A stretch of DNA of 10,142 bases, taken from assembly GCA_900555425.1 (NCBI GenBank), contig UNSM01000022.1, forward strand, positions 1-10,142, written 5' to 3'. Positions within the stretch are counted from its first letter, which is position 1, and each line of letters starts with the position of its first letter. The position numbers and the translations under genes are program-made. Below are positions 1 through 6,970 of this stretch, piece by piece. The stretch comes from Candidatus Saccharimonadota bacterium (lineage in GTDB: Bacteria > Patescibacteriota > Saccharimonadia > Saccharimonadales > Saccharimonadaceae). The notes beneath the pieces are model-generated. The model saw only the letters and a program-made list of their open reading frames with translations, made no database searches and was not told the DNA's origin.

Positions 1-1
1 A

Positions 2-1330
2 ACGGTAGCTCTGTCAGGATTAGAGGTTAAAAAGGATAGTCTTCCTGACGACAAATTTTGCGCCTATTATCGCATTGATACGATGCGATTTACCTCAAAT
101 GCTGAATTTACTGGCGACGAGACTAGTAGCGACAGTAAAGATAAAATACCAGGTGTTCATATTACAGGCGCTGTCACTGGCTTATCAAATCTGAAATCGA
201 ATGGATTTGATGGTAAATTTGATGGCAAACCGACAATAAGTCGTTTTGAGGTTACTAATGCTGGATGTAATTATATAGATGGTTATATAAAAGCTGCAGA
301 AAAAATTGTCGGAGAAAATGCTAGTGTGTCGCTAGCTGGCGCTAATAGTATCTTGGTTAAAAATAAAGGCCAGTTAGAGATTAGTGGTTATGATAATGAG
401 ACAAGCGCCAGTAAAATTACTTTTGAAAATGGTGCGATGATTTCTCACGGAATAGGTTGTCAAGGCTTCGGCGGTGGTGCTACTTCGAATACGACGACTG
501 TTCTGTCTGGTGACATTGTACTTAACGGTGATGTTGAATATCGGCTAGCGTCAAATGCTACATTAAAAATCACAGGTAAACTTAGCGGCCCTGGTAGGTT
601 GGTTGCCCATAAAGACAATGAGGGTACAGTACTGGTTGAGTCTTCGAATAACACCAGCGGCACGCCGAATGGTCAGATTGGTAATGCTCATGAAGCTAAA
701 ACAATACAATTAGATGGCGACAAACCTGATGAGTTTGTGACTGTTAAAAAGGGTGAAACAGTTTTACTAAATGGTAGCCGTTCTGAAGTAAGTGTTGATG
801 AAGGCGGTGTGTTCGGTGGTGACGCTACGGTAAAGAGTCTTTATGTATCAGGTGTTGTTGCTCCGGGCAACTCACCAGGTAAAATTACTGTACTGGAAAA
901 TTTCGCTTTACAGAATACTGGTGTTTATAAGGCGGAAATTCTAAATAAAGATCATTATGACCAGATTGTTGCGCGTGACGTCTATCTAAATGGTAGTTTA
1001 GATTTGACATACTTGGCTGGTGGTGTCATTAAGAAGGGTGATACCTTTACGATCGTCGGCAACAACGGCACTAACCCTGTCCAGGGAACGTTTAAGGACT
1101 TACCGGAAGGTGCAGAAGTAACTGTAAGTGGTGCAACCTTCAAGATTAGTTATGTTGGCGGTGACGGTAATGATGTTGTACTGACGGCACAGAATGACTC
1201 AAAAGCTCCAAAAGCTCCAAATACAGGTGGTGAAAAATTGTCTGTTAATTTGATTGGGGCTATAGCTGGAGTCGCTTCAGCAGCCGCTCTGCTATTCGTA
1301 ACAAAGCGAAAGAGTCTTAGTAAGAAGTAA
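2..1330 (+). CDS. Sortase-anchored beta-solenoid surface protein with autotransporter-passenger-like C-terminal region (5' partial)
   Basis: The frame is open from the first complete codon at base 2, with no stop before the ATG at 83. The gene therefore starts upstream, and at least 442 residues are visible. The body is rich in Gly, Asn, Thr, Val and Asp, with short alternating strands typical of right-handed beta-helix proteins. A GGVFGGDATV block is followed by APGNSPG (PGNSPG at 863-880) and GGDGNDVVLT (1157-1186), a layout known from autotransporter-associated passenger repeats. The end is a cell-wall sorting signal: APNTG at 1214-1228, a hydrophobic stretch (VNLIGAIAGVASAAALLFV), then the basic tail KRKSLSKK. 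APNTG replaces canonical LPXTG. Inferred role: an extracellular adhesin or surface-layer-like protein linked to the envelope by the sortase encoded next. The N-terminal signal peptide would lie outside the window. The ligand is unknown. Confidence 0.85.
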   Translation, partial: TVALSGLEVKKDSLPDDKFCAYYRIDTMRFTSNAEFTGDETSSDSKDKIPGVHITGAVTGLSNLKSNGFDGKFDGKPTISRFEVTNAGCNYIDGYIKAAEKIVGENASVSLAGANSILVKNKGQLEISGYDNETSASKITFENGAMISHGIGCQGFGGGATSNTTTVLSGDIVLNGDVEYRLASNATLKITGKLSGPGRLVAHKDNEGTVLVESSNNTSGTPNGQIGNAHEAKTIQLDGDKPDEFVTVKKGETVLLNGSRSEVSVDEGGVFGGDATVKSLYVSGVVAPGNSPGKITVLENFALQNTGVYKAEILNKDHYDQIVARDVYLNGSLDLTYLAGGVIKKGDTFTIVGNNGTNPVQGTFKDLPEGAEVTVSGATFKISYVGGDGNDVVLTAQNDSKAPKAPNTGGEKLSVNLIGAIAGVASAAALLFVTKRKSLSKK

Positions 1331-1356
1331 AGAGCCGAAGTAAAGGCTTAAAAAAT

Positions 1357-1400
1357 CGACAGGCACGCCATAAGCGGTTTGACGCAGAGCGTGCCTGTTG
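1357..1400. repeat. Inverted repeat spanning the sortase promoter
   Basis: ACAGGCACGC at 1359-1368 is the exact reverse complement of GCGTGCCTGT at 1389-1398. The pairing extends to 12 positions at 1357/1400 with one G-T pair, and the loop is 20 bases. The -35 hexamer lies in the loop and the right arm lies in the promoter spacer. No T-run follows on the + strand, so it is not a standard terminator for the upstream gene. On the - strand a run of six T follows the stem two bases later. It may be an operator with arms about three helical turns apart, or an RNA hairpin at the 3' end of the upstream transcript. Confidence 0.6.
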
Positions 1401-1408
1401 GCTACAAT
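1379..1408 (+). promoter_or_regulatory. Sigma70-type promoter of the sortase gene
   Basis: A -35 TTGACG (1379-1384) and a -10 TACAAT (1403-1408) are separated by 18 bases. The predicted transcription start is near 1415-1417, immediately before the ATG at 1418, so the transcript would be leaderless or nearly so. This also argues against translation from the in-frame TTG at 1379, which is part of the -35 hexamer. Confidence 0.7.
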
Positions 1409-1417
1409 GAGGTAGAT

Positions 1418-2422
1418 ATGGTACGGGGAGAACGAAATATACGCAATTTACAGACACCGCCAAAGGCTAGGGGTCGAGTGGTCGTACCGCGACGCAGGCT
1501 GATGAGTGATATTGTTGTAAATGTGACTGATAGTGTGAATATGAAGCATACTGCGGATATTGCTCATCATTCTGCGTCAACTAAGACAAAACAACCTCGG
1601 CAGTGTATAAAATCAAAGAAACCTACGCTAATTAATAAAAAACTGACTCGAGCAGCCCGCTTGCTAGATATCTATGGAGAGTCTGTGTTTGTCGGTGATT
1701 TTCGGGGTAGCAAGAAGAGATATATTAAGCAATCTTTGCGAAATATTTTAGGTGGTAATTTTCGTAAAAAGCTTCCTGGCGTAATTGCAGTTATTCTTTT
1801 GACAATCTCGATATATTCGTTTGTTGACTCTTGGATGTTGAATAGTCGGATAAAGAACGCCGTTAATGGGGCGCCAGTAACAGCACGCAGCGATGATTCT
1901 AATGATCGTAGAAGTAGTGAAGGTAAAGATGAAACTAAAGTCTCAGATGATGCGATTGCTAAGTATAAAGTAGCTGCGGACTTGCCGCGGGTTATTAGTA
2001 TTGAGAAGTTGGGGGTTAAGGCTAGGGTTTTGCAAATGAGCGTCAATTCGGATGGTTCAATGCAGTCTCCTGTTAACATCTTTGATGCTGGATGGTATAC
2101 CGGCAGTGTTAAGCCAGGTCAGTTAGGCGCATCAATAATTATTGGGCATGCGTCCGGTACAACATTGGGCGGGATTTTTAATAAACTAGAATCTCTAAAT
2201 ACTGGTGATACGATTAGTGTCGAGCGTGGCGACGGTAAAATACTACGTTATCAGGTGATAAAGAAACAGACGGTCAAATTATCTGATGTGGATATGAATA
2301 GTTTTATTCGGCCAGCTGATGGTGTATCTGAGGGTCTGAATTTGATGACGTGCGCAGGGGAATGGATAAAAAATTCCCAAACTCGTAATAACCGAGTAAT
2401 GATATTTACTAAGCGGATTTAA
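1418..2422 (+). CDS. Membrane-bound sortase (cysteine transpeptidase)
   Basis: A sortase cleaves a C-terminal sorting motif and links the substrate to the cell envelope, acting outside the membrane. The protein is 334 aa from the ATG at 1418. The triad is His244 (in IIIGHASG), Cys312 (in LMTCAGEW) and Arg326 (in NNRVMIF), in the usual order and spacing. One transmembrane segment at about 121-137 is followed by a polar linker rich in Asp, Ser and Lys, then the catalytic beta-barrel from about residue 180. This is the usual type II membrane topology. The odd part is the N-terminal region of about 118 residues before the membrane helix. It is very basic (PRRR, KSKK, RGSKKR) and far longer than the short cytoplasmic tail of most sortases. 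The neighbouring upstream gene carries an APNTG sorting signal and is the obvious substrate. An in-frame TTG at 1379 would add 13 residues but lies in the promoter. I cannot assign the sortase class. Confidence 0.88.
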   Translation: MVRGERNIRNLQTPPKARGRVVVPRRRLMSDIVVNVTDSVNMKHTADIAHHSASTKTKQPRQCIKSKKPTLINKKLTRAARLLDIYGESVFVGDFRGSKKRYIKQSLRNILGGNFRKKLPGVIAVILLTISIYSFVDSWMLNSRIKNAVNGAPVTARSDDSNDRRSSEGKDETKVSDDAIAKYKVAADLPRVISIEKLGVKARVLQMSVNSDGSMQSPVNIFDAGWYTGSVKPGQLGASIIIGHASGTTLGGIFNKLESLNTGDTISVERGDGKILRYQVIKKQTVKLSDVDMNSFIRPADGVSEGLNLMTCAGEWIKNSQTRNNRVMIFTKRI

Positions 2423-2431
2423 GCTGTCTGA

Positions 2432-2440
2432 TGTTATAAT
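2432..2440 (+). promoter_or_regulatory. Extended -10 promoter of the phosphotransferase gene
   Basis: TGTTATAAT is a perfect extended -10 element (TGn-TATAAT, hexamer at 2435-2440). I see no good -35, which extended -10 promoters can lack. Only six bases separate the hexamer from the ATG at 2447, so transcription would start at or next to the A of the start codon. This predicts a leaderless mRNA. The element lies in the 24-base gap after the sortase stop. Confidence 0.65.
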
Positions 2441-2446
2441 TTATGC

Positions 2447-3457
2447 ATGGGAACATTGCCAGATCACGATAAATTATTAACCGACAGAGCCTTGCAGTGT
2501 GCGGCGGCGGAGCTGAACGTTGATTTATCTGAATTACGGATCACGCCGGTAAGTGGCGGCTTTTCGCTTAATCGCCGAGCACTAGTGTCGTCTGGTGATC
2601 GAACGATTTTCGTTAAAGAAGTTGATGCTAATCTATTGTCGGATGAGGGTGAGCGGGAACTAGGCTGGCTAAAAAAAGATTATGCAGTAACACGTTTGTT
2701 GCAGAAAACTTATCCGCAATATGTTGCTGATTGGACTAAATTGGCTGATGATGGTCACGTGCTGATGACGAGCAGTTACGCTTCGTCAGATGGGTGGTTG
2801 TGGCAACCTCCGACGGATAACTCTGTCGCGGAACGTTATATTTCGACGGTAATAACCACGGTTCGCGAGTTGGAAAAAATAAAATTGCCGCAGGAGCTAA
2901 TTGAAGAATTGCAATTGCAACCGTTTGTGGCGAGAGAGCTTGGCTTAGATGATGGAATTGATCAGATTATTGCTGACGCTGATATTCGTCGTCGATTGAT
3001 TAATAACTATCAAAAACTATTGCCAAATCAGTTGGAGATTAATCAGCGGCGTTGTCAGGTTATAATTGAACTGTTAGAAAAGCGCGATGAGTTGATTGAT
3101 ATTTCGGTGCGCGCTAAAGAATTTGCCAAGCAGACGGAAGATTGCTTTAATCATTCGGATGTTCGTAGTGATAATTTGGCATTTAATCCGCAAACTGGCG
3201 AGTTGAAGTTGGTTGACTGGAACTGGGCTTCTTATGCACCCCAGGGGTCTGGTGCGACAGAATTTCTGGTTGATATGGCGCGCCATGGTCATGACGTAAC
3301 GTCGTGGCTAGGTGAGTTGAACGCGGAGATGCTGGCGTCATTTGTCGGATTTTTCCTTATACGTAGCCTAAAACCACCGCTCAAGCCGGGTGATAATCTT
3401 CGTCAAATGCAGGCGTTATCAGCGGCTGCTGCTTATGATTTACTGGAGCGCACGTGA
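2447..3457 (+). CDS. APH/choline kinase-like phosphotransferase
   Basis: This 336-aa protein has the kinase-like fold signature of the aminoglycoside phosphotransferase/choline kinase group. The catalytic Brenner motif is HSDVRSDN at residues 236-243, with Asp238 as predicted catalytic base and Asn243 as metal ligand. The second metal-binding Asp is in LVDWNWA (Asp257). The N-terminal lobe contains VSGGFSLNRRALVSSGDRTIFVKEV, with a Gly-rich turn and a probable ATP-contacting Lys in FVKEV. Family members phosphorylate small hydroxylated substrates such as antibiotics, choline, ethanolamine, homoserine or sugars. The sequence does not say which, and antibiotic resistance should not be assumed. 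The start is the only ATG just after the -10 element. The stop overlaps the next start by four bases (GTGA), so the two kinases are probably translated together. Confidence 0.8.
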   Translation: MGTLPDHDKLLTDRALQCAAAELNVDLSELRITPVSGGFSLNRRALVSSGDRTIFVKEVDANLLSDEGERELGWLKKDYAVTRLLQKTYPQYVADWTKLADDGHVLMTSSYASSDGWLWQPPTDNSVAERYISTVITTVRELEKIKLPQELIEELQLQPFVARELGLDDGIDQIIADADIRRRLINNYQKLLPNQLEINQRRCQVIIELLEKRDELIDISVRAKEFAKQTEDCFNHSDVRSDNLAFNPQTGELKLVDWNWASYAPQGSGATEFLVDMARHGHDVTSWLGELNAEMLASFVGFFLIRSLKPPLKPGDNLRQMQALSAAAAYDLLERT

Positions 3458-3993
3458 AGACTTCTCATCCGCTAATCATTCTCCGCGGTAATTCTGGCTG
3501 CGGTAAAACCAGCACAGCACGCCTCCTCCAGCGTCAACTAGGCTACGGCACGATGTTGGTGTCGCAGGATGTGGTGCGCCGGGAAATACTGCGCGTGAAA
3601 GATAGCGAAAGCAATCCGGCGATTCAGCTGATTTACGATCTATGTATGTATGGCAATAACGTTGGTTATACGGTAATTTTGGAGGGTATTTTGAGCAATA
3701 AAAAATACGGCGCGATGCTGCGCCGGCTGCTGGATGATTTTCAGGGTGAAAAACTGATTTATTATTTTGACGTATCGTTTGAGGAAACGGTGCGCCGCCA
3801 CGCTACCAAGCCAAACGCTCATGAATTTGGCGAATCAGAAATGCGCCAGTGGTGGAAAGATCAAGATGTTTTGAATGTGCCAGGCGAGCAGCGAATCGGT
3901 GAACAGCTGTCTCAGACAGAAATTGTCGATCTGATTCACCGCGACGTTTTGGCATTATCAGAGGGGGCAAATGCTTCCGCACCTCGCATGTAA
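3454..3993 (+). CDS. P-loop kinase, AAA_33/zeta-toxin-like fold
   Basis: This 179-aa protein has a clear Walker A motif, GNSGCGKT, at residues 12-19 after a hydrophobic strand (LIILR). SQDVVRR follows, the position where nucleoside- and zeta-type kinases bind substrate through an Asp. A Walker B-like strand reads YTVILEGIL. The stretch with RRHATKPNAHEFGESEMRQWW looks like the Arg-containing lid of this kinase group. Predicted role: ATP-dependent phosphorylation of a small molecule in the cytoplasm. The start is GTG at 3454, overlapping the previous stop, and a GGAG Shine-Dalgarno lies at 3445-3448, five bases upstream. It probably works in the same pathway as the upstream phosphotransferase. 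No antitoxin-like partner is visible, so a toxin role is not supported. Substrate unknown. Confidence 0.75.
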   Translation: MKTSHPLIILRGNSGCGKTSTARLLQRQLGYGTMLVSQDVVRREILRVKDSESNPAIQLIYDLCMYGNNVGYTVILEGILSNKKYGAMLRRLLDDFQGEKLIYYFDVSFEETVRRHATKPNAHEFGESEMRQWWKDQDVLNVPGEQRIGEQLSQTEIVDLIHRDVLALSEGANASAPRM

Positions 3994-4012
3994 ATAATAC
4001 AATGTACTTTCA

Positions 4013-4042
4013 TTGACAGACGCTATATATCGCGTGTATATT
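4013..4042 (+). promoter_or_regulatory. Promoter of the nrdD operon
   Basis: A consensus -35 TTGACA (4013-4018) is followed after 18 bases by TATATT (4037-4042). The predicted transcription start is near 4049. The first NrdR-type box fills the spacer and the second begins just past the start point. This arrangement fits repression by blocking RNA polymerase. Confidence 0.75.
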
Positions 4043-4067
4043 CAATATTAAGCACTACATATGGTGT
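4020..4067. promoter_or_regulatory. Paired NrdR-type operator boxes
   Basis: NrdR is the ATP-cone repressor that controls ribonucleotide reductase genes in many bacteria. Its site is a 16-bp palindrome close to ACACTATATATAGTGT, usually in pairs with a 15-16 bp gap. Box 1 at 4020-4035 reads ACGCTATATATCGCGT and box 2 at 4052-4067 reads GCACTACATATGGTGT. By eye each matches 13 of 16 positions, including the core positions. The gap is 16 bp, so the box starts are 32 bp (three turns) apart on the same face of the helix. The position over the promoter of a reductase gene makes the call strong. The nrdR gene itself is not in the window. Confidence 0.85.
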
Positions 4068-4152
4068 TTTAGAAAATAAATAACGTTTTTTGCAACATGC
4101 ACCCACTGGAGAGGTTGGGCTAGTTTGCTATTTTTATAAACAAGGAGGGGGA
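4049..4152 (+). promoter_or_regulatory. nrdD 5' leader and strong Shine-Dalgarno
   Basis: About 100 untranslated bases separate the predicted transcription start from the nrdD ATG. AGGAGG at 4143-4148, within a longer G run, ends four bases before the ATG at 4153. This fixes the start against the in-frame TTG at 4090. A weak hairpin can be drawn from 4091 to about 4135 (GCAA with TTGC outside, CCCA with TGGG inside), followed by a short T-rich stretch. I do not recognise it as a known riboswitch or attenuator. Confidence 0.55.
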
Positions 4153-6279
4153 ATGTATAAATCAATTAAAAAACGCGATGGTCGAACTGCTAAATTTGAT
4201 CGGAAAAAAATTGAAAAAGCAATTGAAAAGGCGGGACTGGAAACTGGTGAATTTGACGCCGCTCAAGCAGTTGAATTGACCGACAAAGTTTTGGGCGTTT
4301 TGGAAACTCGTAACCAAAAGCGTCTACCAAGCGTTGAAGATATTCAGGACATTGTTGAGGATGCGTTGATTGACTCTAAGTTTAAGAAGACTGCAAAGGC
4401 GTACATTATTTACCGCGATCAGCATAAAAAATTGCGCGAAATTACTTCTAATGCACACGTTGATTTGATTGATAAATATCTGAAAAATTTGGACTGGAAA
4501 GTTAATGAAAACTCTAATATGGGCTACAGTCTTCAGGGTTTGAATAACTATGTTTCAGCGGAGATTACGAAGACTTACTGGCTGGATAAGATTTATACAT
4601 CGAAAATTGGGCAAGCTCATAAAGAAGGCGACTTGCATATTCACGACCTTAACTTGCTAAGCGTTTATTGTGTTGGTTGGGATTTGACTGACTTGTTACA
4701 AGAAGGATTTACTGGCGTTGCTGGTAAGGTTGCCTCTAAGCCAGCTAAGCATTTCCGATCAGCGCTTGGTCAAGTCGTAAACTTCTTTTATACATTACAG
4801 GGTGAAGCGGCTGGTGCGCAGGCTTTCTCTGATTTTGACACACTATTAGCGCCGTTTATTCGTGCCGACAAATTGAGCTATGAAGAAGTAAAACAGGCTA
4901 TTCAAGAATTCGTCTTTAATGTCAACGTGCCGACTCGTGTTGGTTTCCAGACGCCGTTTACCAACATCACGCTTGACCTTGAATGTCCAAAGCATATGGC
5001 AGATAATCCAGTGATTATTGGTGGCGAAATGCAGGACACGACTTATGGCGAATATCAAGAAGAAATGAATATGCTAAACAAGGCGCTGCTGGAGGTTCTT
5101 TCTGAGGGCGACGCTAATGGTCGAGTCTTTACCTTCCCAATTCCAACGGTTAATATCACCAAGGATTTCAATTGGGATAATCCGGTGATTGAAAGTTTGT
5201 GGGAAGCCAGCGCTAAATATGGCATTCCGTACTTCTCAAACTTCATCAATTCCGACATGGATCCAGAAGATGCGCGCTCGATGTGCTGTCGATTGCGTAT
5301 TGATAATCGTCAATTGGAATATCGTGGCGGTGGCTTGTTCGGCTCAAATCCAATGACTGGTTCGGTCGGTGTGGTAACGATAAACTTGCCACGACTGGCG
5401 CTAAAATCTAAGAACGAAAAAGAATTCTTTAAGGGGTTGGCTGAACTTATGGATATGGCAAAGGACAGTTTGGAAACCAAGCGTAAAGTTTTGGAGCGAT
5501 TGACCGACGCTAATTTGTATCCGTACACCAAGTTTTATTTGCGAAACATTAAACAGCGTTTCAATCAATATTGGAAGAACCATTTTTCAACTATCGGTTT
5601 GATCGGCACGAACGAGGCGGCGCTTAATTTACTAGGCGTTGATATTGGCACAGAAAAAGGTAAGGCTTTTGCTGAGAAAACGCTTGATTTTATGCGCGAC
5701 CGTTTGGTGGAATATCAGAAGGAAACTGGCAATAATTACAATCTCGAGGCAACGCCAGCTGAAGGCACAACTTATCGATTGGCACAACTTGATAAAGCCA
5801 GCTTCCCAGATCGAGCGCATTTTGCTAATGGAATTGGCGCGGAAGTTAAATGTCCGTTCTATACCAACTCTAGCCACTTGCCAGTTAATTACACGGACGA
5901 TTTGTTTGAGTTGATGGATCTTCAGGACAATTTGCAAACCAAGTACACGGGCGGCACGGTGATTCACTTCTTCTTGGGCGAGCGCATGGACGATCCGCAA
6001 ACTTTGAAAAAATTGGTGAAAACGATTTGCGAAAATTACAAATTGCCATACTTTACGTTCAGCCCAAGCTTCTCAATTTGTAAGAATCACGGCTATATTG
6101 TTGGTGAGCATCCAGAATGTCCAAAGTGCGGTGAAGCTACTGAAGTTTACTCACGCGTGGTTGGTTTCTTGCGTCCAGTTTCTCAATGGAATAAGGGCAA
6201 GCAAGCGGAATTTGAAATGAGGGAGCATTATGACGATGCCGCCGAACACCAGCGACTTAGCGCCGTCGCGGCAGCTTAA
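4153..6279 (+). CDS. nrdD: Anaerobic (class III) ribonucleoside-triphosphate reductase
   Basis: This enzyme reduces ribonucleoside triphosphates to deoxynucleotides using an oxygen-sensitive glycyl radical. From the ATG at 4153 it has 708 aa, close to the 712 of E. coli NrdD. Residues 1 to about 95 form the ATP-cone (YKSIKKRDGRTAKFDRKKI), the allosteric activity site. HIHDLNLLSVYCVGW carries Cys173, the expected thiyl-radical cysteine. SMCCRL contains Cys378 and Cys379, the second active-site cysteine region. The C-terminal radical loop is SRVVGFLRP with Gly671 as the predicted radical site. Before it, Cys643-x2-His646 and Cys656-x2-Cys659 make a likely zinc site, with His where some homologues have Cys. 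The start is set by an AGGAGG Shine-Dalgarno. It is first in an operon with its activase, which overlaps its last 50 bases, and it lies under paired NrdR boxes. The protein appears intact. Confidence 0.96.
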   Translation: MYKSIKKRDGRTAKFDRKKIEKAIEKAGLETGEFDAAQAVELTDKVLGVLETRNQKRLPSVEDIQDIVEDALIDSKFKKTAKAYIIYRDQHKKLREITSNAHVDLIDKYLKNLDWKVNENSNMGYSLQGLNNYVSAEITKTYWLDKIYTSKIGQAHKEGDLHIHDLNLLSVYCVGWDLTDLLQEGFTGVAGKVASKPAKHFRSALGQVVNFFYTLQGEAAGAQAFSDFDTLLAPFIRADKLSYEEVKQAIQEFVFNVNVPTRVGFQTPFTNITLDLECPKHMADNPVIIGGEMQDTTYGEYQEEMNMLNKALLEVLSEGDANGRVFTFPIPTVNITKDFNWDNPVIESLWEASAKYGIPYFSNFINSDMDPEDARSMCCRLRIDNRQLEYRGGGLFGSNPMTGSVGVVTINLPRLALKSKNEKEFFKGLAELMDMAKDSLETKRKVLERLTDANLYPYTKFYLRNIKQRFNQYWKNHFSTIGLIGTNEAALNLLGVDIGTEKGKAFAEKTLDFMRDRLVEYQKETGNNYNLEATPAEGTTYRLAQLDKASFPDRAHFANGIGAEVKCPFYTNSSHLPVNYTDDLFELMDLQDNLQTKYTGGTVIHFFLGERMDDPQTLKKLVKTICENYKLPYFTFSPSFSICKNHGYIVGEHPECPKCGEATEVYSRVVGFLRPVSQWNKGKQAEFEMREHYDDAAEHQRLSAVAAA

Positions 6280-6970
6280 GGTGTCAATTGGTGGAATTCA
6301 GAAGTTGTCGCTCGTGGATTATCCAGGGCACGTGGCGGCAGCTCTGTTTCTCTCTGGTTGCAATATGCGCTGCGGTTATTGTCATAATCCTGAATTGGTA
6401 TTACCTGAACGGTTGGCGCCGAGCCTTCCAGTTGATGAAGTGATGATATTTCTAAAATCGCGAGTTGGTCGACTGGACGGCGTGGTGATTTCTGGCGGTG
6501 AACCAACGGTAAATGAAGATTTACCGGAATTATGTCGGATGATTAAGAAACTTGGTTTTGATATTAAATTGGATACCAACGGCACGCATCCAGATATAGT
6601 TCGCGGAATGGTCGAAGAAGGGCTGATTGACTTTATTGCGATGGATGTAAAAGGTCCGCTGGAAAAATATGTTGAAATTGCGGCGCGACCGATTGATTTG
6701 GAAGCGATTAAGGAGAATGTTCGGTTGATGATTGATTCGGGAATTGATCACGAATTCCGTACGACAATTGTCCGCGAGCAATTGGAAGTTAGCGATTTTG
6801 AGAAGATTGGCGAGCTGGTTAAGGGCGCGAAGAGATTTGCCTTGCAGCATTTTCGCACTGGCACGACAATTAGTCCAAAGTTTGCGAATTACCACACTTT
6901 TACTGACGAAGAATTTAGAGAAGCTCAGAAAATAATGGAAAGGTACGTTGGAGAATGCGTGATTCATTAG
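6230..6970 (+). CDS. nrdG: Anaerobic ribonucleotide reductase activating protein (radical SAM)
   Basis: NrdG uses a [4Fe-4S] cluster and S-adenosylmethionine to abstract hydrogen from the NrdD glycine, creating the glycyl radical. The cluster motif is CNMRCGYC with Cys44, Cys48 and Cys51. GGEPT follows as the SAM-contacting strand, and KLDTNG and FIAMDVKGP mark later strands of the barrel. The IGGIQKLSLVDYPGHVAAALFLSGCN opening matches the NrdG2-type subfamily (TIGR02495-like), longer than E. coli NrdG. The protein is 246 aa from ATG 6230, preceded by GAGGGAG at 6219-6225. ATG 6236 is also compatible with that ribosome site. A GTG at 6281, two bases after the nrdD stop, would give a more family-typical N-terminus but has no ribosome site. 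The gene overlaps nrdD by 50 bases and the next gene by 16. Confidence 0.93.
   Translation: MTMPPNTSDLAPSRQLKVSIGGIQKLSLVDYPGHVAAALFLSGCNMRCGYCHNPELVLPERLAPSLPVDEVMIFLKSRVGRLDGVVISGGEPTVNEDLPELCRMIKKLGFDIKLDTNGTHPDIVRGMVEEGLIDFIAMDVKGPLEKYVEIAARPIDLEAIKENVRLMIDSGIDHEFRTTIVREQLEVSDFEKIGELVKGAKRFALQHFRTGTTISPKFANYHTFTDEEFREAQKIMERYVGECVIH

Noticed and set aside
83..85. Start of the surface protein at ATG 83
   Set aside because: The frame is open to the window edge, there is no signal peptide after this ATG, and residues before it read like the same protein, so the gene is truncated by the window.
1379..1417. Sortase start at the in-frame TTG at 1379
   Set aside because: The TTG is part of the -35 hexamer of a good promoter whose transcript would begin near 1415, downstream of it. 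ATG 1418 is preferred.
2447..3457. Aminoglycoside resistance gene
   Set aside because: The catalytic motif is shared by the whole APH/choline kinase superfamily, and nothing here (no mobile element, no known resistance-specific motif) supports an antibiotic substrate.
3454..3993. Zeta-type toxin of a toxin-antitoxin pair
   Set aside because: The partner upstream is a full APH-fold kinase, not a small antitoxin; the P-loop fold alone does not imply toxicity.
4091..4140. Terminator, attenuator or riboswitch in the nrdD leader
   Set aside because: The drawable stems are only four pairs each with unmatched interior bases, and no known riboswitch core is recognisable.
4090..4152. nrdD start at the in-frame TTG at 4090
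   Set aside because: The extra 21 residues do not resemble the ATP-cone N-terminus, and a strong AGGAGG sits just before ATG 4153.
4846..6967. Several open frames of 67-145 codons on the - strand, and short + strand frames, within nrdD and nrdG
   Set aside because: They lie entirely inside confidently assigned genes, have no recognisable domains or ribosome sites, and their residues look like antisense readings of those genes.
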